A stretch of 64,000 bases of DNA. It comes from Hirundichthys speculiger. Taxonomy: Eukaryota; Chordata; Actinopteri; Beloniformes; Exocoetidae. Positions 30,101 to 42,100 of this stretch are shown here, piece by piece; the stretch's first letter is position 1; the number at the start of each line of letters is the position of its first letter. Position numbers and translations under genes: made by a program. The notes beneath the pieces are model-generated. The model saw nothing but the letters and a program-made list of their open reading frames with translations, was not told the origin of the DNA and made no database searches. The DNA lies in assembly GCA_018398805.1 (NCBI GenBank), contig JAGFBZ010001175.1, forward strand, positions 79,723 through 143,722, written 5' to 3'.

Positions 30101-33100
30101 TACAGCTATGAGATCAGGGAGACAAGGAACAGAGTACTTGGTATATCATCTGACAGGAAAACAGGAGACTTGATGGTGGAATGAGGATGCGCCCAAGTAT
30201 ATAGAAATAGATTTACTAAGAAGTGGGAAACAGGACAGAAGAGAAGACAGGAGCACAGGAAGAACAGGTAAAAAGGGTGTACAGTGATTTGTATACCAGG
30301 TTGGACAGCAAGAAGGGAGACACCTACTTATACAAGTTGGCGAAGCAGAAAGATAGAGATGGAAGGATGTGCACCAGGCTATGGTGATTAAGGATAGAAA
30401 TGGAAATGTAGTGACAGATAATGGAAGTGTTACAGGAAGATGGAAAGAGTACTTTGAAAAGTTGATGAATGAGGAAAATGAAAGAGAATGAAGAGTAGAA
30501 GAGGTGACTGTTGAGGACCAGAAAATGGCAAAGATTAGTAATGAAGTTAGTTGGTGTAAGAGAAGAGGATGTGGAGGACAGGATTAGATGGAGGCGGATG
30601 ATTGGTTGCGGCGAGCCCCCGAGGGGAAAAGTCCAAAGGAAAAAGAAGATCATCTTTACTATATCAGAGGCAACTGAACACAATAGCTGTTCAGGCACAT
30701 GTTAATTTACCACAAAACTACCATTTCTAGTTAACAACAGTTTATCTGAGCATTACCTTATCTATGTTTTAAATAACCTACCTGAGCATCACACTGTACA
30801 TCAATGACCTTCAATGGTGCTGGAGGCTCACAAATTATCTCAAGGGAGAAATTAACTTCATAGTGTCCAAATACTTTTTCTAAAAGAAACACACATGTAT
30901 ACACAGATGTGAAGAAGATATAACACACATGCTTCTGTATGCACCGAATACTGATCAGCTGATAACTTATGTTTAGGAACACCTAAATTATCTTTGTCCT
31001 TACCTGAATCTTCTACAAATGACACAGTTCCTGTAAAAGAAGTCAATTATGAAGTTCAGTTTTCATTCATTTTATTAGGCTGATGCTTAGATGCAGATAC
31101 ATGTGTTAACATTATGTTTACACAAGTGGCCTAAAAACCTGCAGAACAAATTATTTACAAGCGCCTAAACCACAGCATTTTATTGTAGGTGTTCAAGACA
31201 TGCATTAATATCAAGGACACAAGTACACCATTCTGTGTATATCTCTTTTGATAAATGCAACTGGGTATAATGATAATAAATAATTTCTAAATGAATAATT
31301 TTTACAAAGAAAAGCAGGCTGTGAGAATAGAGAGACAAATAGAAAATAGACAAGGATAGATAGATTGACACAGTTGAAAGCAGTCTATCTGTTTATCTGT
31401 CTATCTATTCTTACATTCTAAATTATTAATTATAAATATTATTATATTATTATATATATATATATATTATTATAAATATAAATATTAATTAATTCTAAAA
31501 AACCACAACCAGCTGAACCTAATGACTACAGACCAGTTGCCCTGACATCTCACATCATGAAAGTCCTGGAGAGACTCTTACTGGTCCACCTCAACAAGCA
31601 GGTCAGCACCTTTCAGGACCCATTACAGTTTGCATATCGTAATGGGCTTGGGGTTGAAGACGCCATCATCTACCTGCTTCACAGAGCCCACTCTCATCTG
31701 GACCAATCAGGCAGCACTTTGAGGGTCATGTTCTTTGATTTCTCAAGTGCTTTTAATACAATTCAGCCTGCGTTGTTATGTGAGAAGCTCCATAAGTTCC
31801 AGGTGGATTCCTCCACAACCTCCTGGATTTATGACTACCTCACAAACAGACCACAGTTTGTGAGACTGAAAGGTTGTGTGTCTGAGATGGAGGTCAGCAG
31901 CATTGGAGCACCACAAGGAACTGTTCTCTCACCATTTCTCTTCACGCTCTACACCTCTGACTTCCAGTACAACTCTGAGTCCTGTCATCTGCAGAAATAC
32001 TCTGATGACTCTGCAGTTGTTGGGTGTATCAGCAACGGACAGGAAGCAGAGTACAAAGAACTGATCTGTCAGTTTGTGAAATGGTGTAGTAACAATCATC
32101 TCGTATTAAATACCAGCAAAACTAAGGAGATGATTGTCGACTTCAGGAGGAGCAAGAATCAACACAGCAGTGTTTCCATCCTGGGAAAGGAGGTGGAGGT
32201 GGTGGAGGAATACAAGTATCTTGGAGTTCAGCTTGACAACAGACTGGAGTGGAAATGCAACACAGAATACATCTACAAGAAAGGTCAGAGCAGACTCTAC
32301 TTTTTAAGAAAGTTGAGATCTTTTAATGTCTGCACCAAGATGTTGCACATCTTCTATAGGTCTGTTGTTGAAAGTGCAATCAGCTTTGCAGCCATCTGCT
32401 GGGGCAGCAGCATCAGAACCAGAGACCTGAAGAGAATCAACAAACTGATCAGGAAAGCTGGATCTGTGCTGGGTGTAACTCTGGAGCCGCTGGAACTGAT
32501 TGTACAAAAAAGAATGCTGCACAAGCTGATGAAGATGATGAAGGACTCTTCACACCCTCTCCACGACACAGTGATCAAACAACAGAGTGTGTTCAGTGAG
32601 AGGCTTCTTCAGGTCCGTTGCAAGACGGAAAGATACAGAAGATCATTCCTGCCAGCAGCCAGCAGCCTCCACAACAAGACTTAACACTGTTATTATATTA
32701 TTATTATTATTTCTGTCTGTTTTTTATTTAAAAAAAAAAAAAAGAGAGAGAGAGAGAGAGAGCCCTTACTTCATTGAATTTCCCTTTATGGGATAAATAA
32801 AGTATTTTTCATTTCATTTCATTTTTCATTCTGTAAGATAGATACAGTCATGGAAAAAATTATTAGACCACCCTTGTTTTCTTCAGTTTCTTGTTCATTT
32901 TAATGCCTGGTACAACAAAAGGTACAATTGTTTGGACAAACATAACGATAACCACAAAGATTGTTCATAAGACTTTTATTTAAGAGCTGATATCTTACCA
33001 TTTTCCATGGTTTTCTTGATTATAACCTAAATCACTTAAAGGAGCCGTTTGTAAGATTATGGCCAAAACTGGTACTGCAGTCACTTTCAAAATACTGTTG

Positions 33101-36100
33101 AGCGGCGTGTACCCTCCCCCTCCTCCCCGACCAGAGGTTGCCAGGTCGGCTGCAGAATGCAGCAGGAACGTAGGCTGTCATGGCAAGCGATGAGTCCTAC
33201 ACAGTAAGTTTATTTTCTGTTAATTATATTTAATGCTTTATGAAAGATCTTTTGCGAAGTAATAATGTACTGCAAAATTTAGTAATGGCGATTAGCCAAA
33301 TAGAATCGTAAATGTTACCACATTTCAGTCGGAGCATACGTTTTCACTTATTTTCACTTAGTTACCCTGTTAAAAATGTCTTTATTAGGCTAGTGTTGCG
33401 ATGTAAAGCTTTTTATGAACGCATTTGAAAAATCTATGCAAATTCTAATTTTGGGCTATGCAGTAATTTATTGTTTGGTTGGGAACACTATAGGCTCATA
33501 TCGATGGTAACTTGTTGTAACGTCGACAATACAACATGTAAAGTCGAGGGTAATTTTCCTAAAATACATCAGGCTATATGAAAAATTACATGACGTGTAG
33601 AATTTGAATCAAAAACACGTCCAAAAGTTCCATGTATGTTGACAAAATTATGCGCTTTTGGTATTGAGGATGTTGCCGTGGAATTACGCCTGATACTTCC
33701 AAACTAACACTAAATTATTGCACAGGCTAAAAGATAGAATATGCTTAGAATACACGTTTATGTCGAGGTAGCCTAGCACTTGTTCCAGATGATCTTTGCT
33801 TGTACTGCTCTCACTTGTTTCAGCCTGATTTAGACCTCACTTTTGAGGTACCCTCTCTTGAGGCTGATGAGAGCTGGGCAGTAAAATTATGACTTGTAAT
33901 ATCACCATCTGTATCTATGTCAGCATCTTATGTAGTTTTAATCAAATGTAAATGCCAAATGCTATTTTGTGGTTTGTTTACTTAGGAACTCATTCAAAAC
34001 ATGAGTGAAATGGGGCTACGAGCACTAGCAACCCGGATCTTCTCCCGGAACCCTGGATTGGTTTTTGATGCCCTGTCTCCATTGGATAGCACCACTCTCC
34101 CACCTGCAGCTGCTCTTCCATGGTGTACCTGTGAGAACTGCAGGGAGATGGCCACAGATGCAGAAAGGAAATGCTGTGGCCAGGGGCCTGAGCACTGCAT
34201 AAACAAATTGCCTCATTTTGAGCTTTACTGCTTGGAAGATGGCTATTTGCGTCTACACAGAGACTACAGGAATGATGTGTTGGTGGTAGCAGAAGTTACA
34301 GAGCCAGGTGATGATAATAGGCAGTTTAGATATGCTGCTTATCGCCAGTACACCTTTTGGCAGCATGGATCACTGGGCCAGGGTAACCGTCGTGTTATCC
34401 CCAGCTGCTGCATTTGGAGAATAAGGGACAAATACCCTGACCCTCAAGGCCAGTACACTGGCTTTCTACCCACAATTTGAACAAACTTTACCGACTCCAG
34501 TTTACTTGAAGTTACTTGTTGTATATACTTTGTTTTTACAAATTGTTTGTTTTGTTCCAAGTTTGTAAAGAGCCTTCTTCCTTGTTCAATAAAAAAAAGT
34601 TTATTTATAATAACAATGCTTTCCTTTTTACGATATAGAGGAACAGTAAAAAATAAATAAATAAATAAAAACGAGGGATAAACAGTATAAATAGTATAAA
34701 TAACTATTTAACAATTAGCTGCTCTGTACTGTGAAAACTTTATGAAATGGTTTAAAAGCAGCTTGTGGCAGAAAATGGAAATGACAAGGGCTGAGAGGCT
34801 CTGGAAACGGGTTTCACTGGTCTTCACTCTGGAATCGTGACACTGAGGAGAGCAAAATAAAAACAGAAATTAGATTATTTTAAAATTAAATGTAATATGC
34901 ATTACATCTAACTTGGTGTGTGGTATGTAGCCGCAGATGCAAAAGAAATAAACTGGTATTCTACCAACCAAGACCTCTCCTGACTTGGGTGCGCAGGAGT
35001 TAAGTTGAAGAGGAGGTAAGGCAACTGATGGAGGCTCTACATCCGGGATGTCATGAACAGTCTCACTGGCATCTATCACCGGCAAGGCAGGGAGGTGCCT
35101 GCAATGCTCCACCCAACCTAAAGACATATTTGTCAATTGCAGATAGAAAGACAATCGGATGAATAGGCAAGGCAAGGCAAGTTTATTTGTATAGCACATT
35201 TCGTGTACAAGACAATTCAAGGTGCTGTACATAAGCATTACAGAGCATTACATTAAAACAGGAGGAAATAAAAGATAAAATAATAATAAAAATGCAAAAA
35301 AATAATAAACAGTTATTTTTGATTTAGGAACTAAAAATGCAGATAAAATGCATGAAATAAAAGTTAAATATTATGATAAAATGTGGCAAATAAAAAAGTT
35401 TTTAACCTTGATTTAAAACTGCTGAGAGTGTCAGCAGACCTGCAGGTTTCTGGGAGTTTTTTCCACATTTGAGGAGCATAAAAACTGAACGCTGCCTCTC
35501 CGTGTTTATTTCTGACTCTGGGAACAGAAAGTAGACTTGAACCTGATGACCTGAGGGATCTGGTGGGTTCAGAACCAACCAGAAGATCCTGAATGTATTT
35601 TGGCCCTAAACCATTCAGTGCTTTGTAAACTAACAGCAGGATTTTGAAGTCAATTCTTTGACAAACAGGAAGCCAGTGTAAAGATCTGAGGACAGGAGTT
35701 ATATGATCCAGTTTCCTGGTGTTAGTGAGGACTGGAGCAGCAGGTTCTGGACTAACTGCAGCTGTCTGATGGTCTTTTTAGGGAGACCTGTCAGGACAGC
35801 GTTACAGTAGTCTAGTCTACTGAAGATAAATGCATGGACAAGTTCTTCTAAATCCTGCAGCAACATCAGTCCTTTAATCCTGGATATGTTCTTTAAGTGA
35901 TAATAAGCTGACTTCACAACTGTCTTGATGTGACTACTGAAGTTCAGGTCTGAGTCCAGGACTACACCCAGATTTCTGGCTTTGTTTTTGGTTTCTAACT
36001 TCGCTCTTTGAAGCTGAGTGCTGACTTTTAATCTTTCTTCCTTGGCTCCAAAAACTATTATTTCAGTTTTGTCTTCATTTAACTGAAGGAAGTTCTGACA

Positions 36101-39100
36101 CATCCAATCTCTAATTTGATCAATGCATCTGATCAGTGTTTGGATTGGACTGTAGTCTCCTGGTGAGATGGTTATGTAGATTTGTGTGTCATCAGCATAA
36201 TTGTGGTAACATATTTTGTTGTTTTTCATAATTTGAGCGAGTGGGAGCATGTAGATGTTGAACAGCAGTGGCCCCAAGATGGAGCCTAATAAACAAATAA
36301 TAATAAAACCTAATAAAACAAAAACAGCAAATGCAGAGAGGTGGTTATCGTTGAGGTCAGCATTCATGGCTGTACTACGGAGACCAGGAATTCTATAAAG
36401 CACTCATCTTTTGTGTTTACGTATTTCATTGAATGAATGTCTGAGGATGTAATATGAATAATTTGTGTGGCACTTTCTATGAGAATCCATTGTTAACATA
36501 CCGAATACAAATACGAGGGACATAGTCTTCATCTTCACTGTCATCTGCTTCAATCTCCTCATCCCTGCTAACACCTTCACTGTCACCCCAATCAATTCTG
36601 TCAAATTTGATAGAAAATTATAATGGTTAATACACAGCAGAACATCTTGTTACACACTATACAGTCAAACCCAGTTGAACTTACACACTGTTCATTAGGT
36701 CATTTATCTCCTGTTCATTCATGAGCGGGGTTTCAGCATCCTGGATGCTCATGTTCTGTAGAATAAAAGAAAACAATCACAATGCGGTCACAATGTACAT
36801 GTTCAACATAATTTCTTATATTTAGACAAATTCGAAAGCTTGAGAGTATTTATATACCTCTCCTCTAGAACCTCTGAGGCATCCATGGTGCACTCCTCAT
36901 CTTCCAATGCTTCCTCTGTAGGTGGCAGGTCTTCTCTATAAATAGTTTAGTTGTTTTAGACAAAAAATGCTTCCAAATATGAAATGAAAATGAAAACAAC
37001 GTGGCACTGATCACTGACCGATTTGAAAGCGTTTCAGACGATGCATGTCCAATACTGGAGAGTGATGGTGCAGTCAGATGGTGCTTCTTCCACTGTCTTT
37101 TGCTTGGGGTTGAAGTGCTTGGGCCATAATAGCTGAAGAGACAAGCGTTTTTGTCATAATTATGGAACACTCTACACATTTACCATAATATGCAACAACC
37201 AACACATTTACCACAGACTAGCGTCTAACCAAAGATAATGCGGGGAAAGTTACGTCTGCATTCGTCATCAATGGCTAACGTTTTTTATCAGTTCCATCAG
37301 AAAAGACTGACACTAATAACTAACGTTAGCAATGGTCAGATGGGTCAATTTGCAGCACGTGTAATACACAACATATGCAAAGAATGAATAAGAAATCGTT
37401 TTACCGTGGTAACGTTAGGCTACTGTCTCAATGAGGTTTCACATTACCATGGCCATGCTAATGTTTTCCACGGCATGATGACTGACGGGCTCCGCTTATT
37501 AGCCTAACGTTACATTGCTATTGTTAGCAATATCAGTCACCGTTTTTATATTCTAAATAATAATTATTTACCTTTTCAATTCGATGACCCACCTGCTCCA
37601 TAACGTTATGCGCTAGCGTTACTGTGCACGAACATGCATAACTTTGTTTAACTAGTGAATACTCCGACGTAGTGAATACTGACATTTCTTTGTTACCTTG
37701 TTCTGTTACCTTGTCCAAGTAAATTAGCGTTAGCCAAACATTTAGCTATGAATCTTACCTGTCCAGGAGAAAATCAGCAACGTTGGCATCTGTCTTCAAA
37801 TTCTTCTCCGCTTTCAGCCGTCTCCATCTATCAAAAGCACCTCCTATACAAATCCTTGTTTTATTTCGGACCTTGTCACGACGTAACTCGGATTCATAAC
37901 GAGGTCTTTTTTGTTTTGGTAAACTAGCCATTTTCACATCCAACACGTTCGTAGCGGCTGCTGCGATAAATAGAGCCGAACTGGCAACCCGGATGCCGAA
38001 ACACTACTGACTTCCTGATTGGGAGATAGGTGGAGGGTGGCGCTTCAGGCCAAAACAAAAAATGACAACAAAAACAAGACTTGCAGCCCTCAAGTCCTCT
38101 TTTTAAAAGGGAATATCCTGGCTTGAGTGCTGTTGTCAGTGACATAAGTATTTGAAATGAACATGATTTTTAAATGTCTTTTGACATATCAGGGTCATTT
38201 TATGATTCGTTTTATTAATCTTCTTACATACAGCTCCTTTAAGTTTTTACATCAATAGCTATGGCGTTGTACTGCCAAAAACACTGCTTTTATGCATTCA
38301 GTGTTTTCTTTTCTGTCTGTTTTAGTCACATGATGACGTTTACTGGTACCAGGTATTAAAATGAACAAGAAAGTGAAGAAAAAATGGTGGTCTAATAATT
38401 TTTTCCATGACTGTAGATAAATAGATAGAAAAAAAAATGAATAAATTATTGAATTCACCTGTGCGTTTTTCCCGCTTCCATGGTGATACAGCCAGAGAGT
38501 ATGCACAGCTGCTTCCAGCTTTTATCTCCAGTGACGGATTGCCGCTTAAAATGCATAGATCTGTCATCATCTACAAGCACGCACACATGCACGCAAGACA
38601 GAGAAGCAAAATAATATATCTGGAACAACGAATAAATGAATGAAACTATTCCACATTGTTTATTGTTCTATAATATTTTCTTTTTTCCTTAAGGAGGGCC
38701 AGATTTAGATTGTCTGGCAGCCTCATCAGGCTCAACTGGGCGGTATTTTGCCAGCGTGTGGTTCGTACCTTCAGGGTGAGGTTGTTCTGGCTGTAGTTGG
38801 GGACATCCAGCTGAGTGTGTGTGGTCCTCCCAACAGGGCAGTGTAACACCACATGGTCTCTGGGCAGGGGGGGTGTTCTCACTCCCTGGAGAGTAAACAC
38901 AGCCATTATGTAAAGACAGCCTGCCCTGTGGAGTAGTGGGAGTAGTGATAAAATCCCCACCATGAGACAGACATCAGGGCACTTTCACGCCACACAACTA
39001 CCAGCATTGGCAGATTGCTTGGACTACACCAGTTGTTAACACTGAAAAATGTCTGGATGGGGGGGGGGGGCAGCAGCAAAATACGAAAGACATGACGCAA

Positions 39101-42100
39101 CCATCCTATAGGATAAAAACTAGAAAACTAATATGTAAAGTCAATGTTTTCAGGTTAGTCCTTATTTAATAGCTCATCTAGACTGGACAATAAGCAAGAA
39201 TCTTTTTCACCAGTGGTTGCTATGAGAAACTGAATGACAAGCGGACAAAATCAAGTCTTGTTTTTTCAGTCTTTTTGTCACAGAATTTAAAGGTTCATAC
39301 ATAAATCAGCTCATATCTACCTGTGACAAGACCTGCGCCTCCAGCAGGTGAACCCGGACGTCACAACCAGACCTTAGGACCACCTGACATGTAAACCAGC
39401 CCTCAGACTCGCCCCGGAACCGTAACGGTACGTCCACAAAGCCACTATCTACTGAACAAATGGAGGAAATTCAAAAAAGAGAGGAAGTGGACAAACGAGT
39501 GGGAAATATCAACACAGGTACATTAATATACTGCTACATAAAACATTACATGCTCATCAGTGAATTTATTAAACTGTTTCTATTCAACTGAGCCAGAGGA
39601 CCAAGAACTTAAACTTACTTCAATCATTCTGATAAGATCTGTTCCAGGTAACAAAAAGGTTTTTTTTTAATTATAGGACCCTTTCAGTGTTTATTATTTT
39701 TCTTTTTTTTTTTTGTTCTGGCTATCAAGTCAAAATGAACTTCAACATTATTTAAAACTTATCAAATACTAAATATCAATGGATCCAGCAGGAGAAACAT
39801 AATAGCGACACCCAAAGGACTGAATATGTCCTGACCACTGGAAATAATAATATAAATAGAAAAAGAGCAAGAGTGCAAAGAAGCACTAAGTAAATAAAAA
39901 TTATACAGATTAGTGTTTTGGAATAAAAGTAGTTAAAAAGAAAAACCTGATTTCCTGATTGTTTGATTGTATTGCACCCACTGTGTTTACTAGATGTTCC
40001 TGTTCCTGTTCTAATTTTTGTACAATAAAATATTATAACTCAGATATAAATGTAGTTATGATTTAAAATAATAATAGTGGTGAGAAAAGTATGTTAAACC
40101 TTTGGAATTAACTTTTTTTGCATTAATTCATCATAAATGTGATTTACTTTGCTTCTCATTTTCTTTCTTTCATTCTTATTACTTGCATCTTTCAAAGAGC
40201 TGTGAATACCATGAGCTTGTTAATATTTGTGCCTAAAAATAGCTTCCAAACTACCCTCAATCTCATCTATGTGTGCTTGATAGTAGAATATGTTAAATGT
40301 ACCTGTATTTCCTGACAGAAAATTAATTATATGACACAGAATAATTTGGTTCAACTGTCAATCAACAGTTATTAATAAATGAATAAAACTGTGCCTCCCC
40401 CTAACTTTATAGAATAAACCTGGTGCCATGCAGTCAGGTCGGGCCTCTTCTGTTTCAGGTGTATGTGCATACCTGCAGGATCTTCTTTAATGGGTATAGT
40501 AACAGTGCTGGGCAGGGTGAAGTACTGTGGCAAAGAAACATCCACACTGTATTCTATCCCTTTACTCTGGTAAATACTTCTCAACAGCTGGGCCAAAGAG
40601 GAGAGAGGAGAAAAAAGCACAGCAAGTATGAAAAACTACACAACACTGAATGTTTTCATGCACAGCAAACGTCTCCTGTTTCTTCAGCATATATCTTGTT
40701 GAGTGTGTCTGAGTGGCTACCTGCTGACTGAGGAGCTTCTGTGCAGCTGTGGTTGACCTCACAGAGCTGCTTTCCAATGTGTGCGTGAGCGTCCGCCTCC
40801 TGTATTCATCAGGACTCAGACAGTGCTGCCCCCAGGTGGCCAAAGCCTGTTCCCACAGCACATTCACCCGGGGAACCTGGAGCAGCACCTCATGCACTTC
40901 TCCCACCATGCTTTGCAGGGTTAGCACCGGTGTAGCACCAGCGTCTATTAGTAAAGAAAGAAATTTACATTTATTTGGTTTGTAAACTGAAACCTGGCTG
41001 GACTGCTATTAGCTTTTATTAGAGCACACTTTCATTTAGGCAACATTTTAACAAGCTTATGCAATGTCAAAGCATTTATTTTCATTCTTCTTCAGGATCA
41101 AGTTCTCAGTAGAATAAAGGTCTAAACTCTGTGGTGGCAGGTCCATTTGTGAAAATTATGTCTCATGCTCCCATCACCCTCTCACAGTTTAAAGTGTCAT
41201 AATTCATCGGGTTATATGCCTGTGTAATAAAGGAATAAAATCAAATCAAATCTTGGAGAAGCTCAGCCGGCTGACATGCTCCAAGTCTTTCTTGTTTAGT
41301 AACACTACCTCCACTTGACTATTATATGTTGCTGTGAATTCTATTGACTTTTTTTTTAACCCAGTTACATTTCATTAAATCTTTCCAGTGATATTTTTGC
41401 TCATTTAAGATTTTTGTATAACCTTGTTTCTTCTAAGAAGAAAATATTTCACTGCTAGTCTTCTGGGTTTTAAATGACTCCTTGAATAGTTTTTAACTTA
41501 TAATTAGTAGTTTCAGCCAGTTCAGCTGTTAGGTTTACTGATTAAGATCGATAATTTGAAAAAAAAGTAACATATAATCCGTGACCACATGATGTGTCTT
41601 CCAATATTGTTAGTTAGGAAGAGGGTGTGAGCCCATGACATCATCAAAAAGAGAAGAAGCTTATCTCTGACTGTTTTCAGCCTGGGACTGGAGCAATTAG
41701 ACGGTCTGCTGGAGAGTCAAAACTCAGAAAAATGAGTACAAACTTCAGACAGTCTGTCATTCTATTCACTCCAGCAGATTTTCTTGTGAAAACAGAAGAC
41801 ACCACATTTCAACCTTGTTTTTATAAAAGGCAGCTCTTAAGGACAGGTCGTTTATTTCCATACCAAACCTTTCCTTTGCATTTTACTTGCACTGCCACCA
41901 AGTTAAAATAATTTTAACTTCAGTACAGCACACATGAATGGTATGCACAACCTTGCACGATGCCCAGAGCAGTATAGAGTGAGTTTCATAGTGAAGCACA
42001 GCGCCGTCCTCATCTGGTCTGAAAGATACTTCAAATAAGTATGTCTTAAATAGGGGTGAGTATTGGCAAGGACCTCGAAATACGATATGTATCATGATAC

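Larger units (their letters stand above)
33040..38238. mobile_element. 5.2-kb TTAA-flanked DNA transposon (Kolobok-like?)
   Basis: Flanked by TTAA at 33036-33039 and 38239-38242. The paralogous MITE at 2.9-3.3 kb shows a single TTAA at the same site, so the duplication is demonstrated. TIRs: AGGAGCCGTTTGTAAGA on the left, AGGAGCTGTATGTAAGA on the right (complement). TTAA targets are used by Kolobok and piggyBac elements; the AGG terminus and the encoded protein favour Kolobok, which is inference. It encodes two convergent genes, a plus-strand ballast-domain protein (33180-34480) and a minus-strand acidic protein (34912-37931), and contains a later LINE insertion at 35164-36285. Confidence 0.8.
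32845..38413 (+). mobile_element. Tc1/mariner-type MITE carrying a large nested insertion
   Basis: Perfect TIRs: CAGTCATGGAAAAAATTATT at the left and its complement at the right, about 28 bp each, flanked by TA at 32843-32844 and 38414-38415. Left arm 32845-33039 and right arm 38239-38413 make up the original element of about 370 bp; the rest is the TTAA element inserted into it. The right end lies 44 bp from the donor of exon E11. Confidence 0.9.

Noticed and set aside
34001..34480. Host P2X7 gene exon
   Set aside because: No transmembrane or extracellular channel exons nearby, its own start and two short upstream exons are present, and it lies inside TIR borders.
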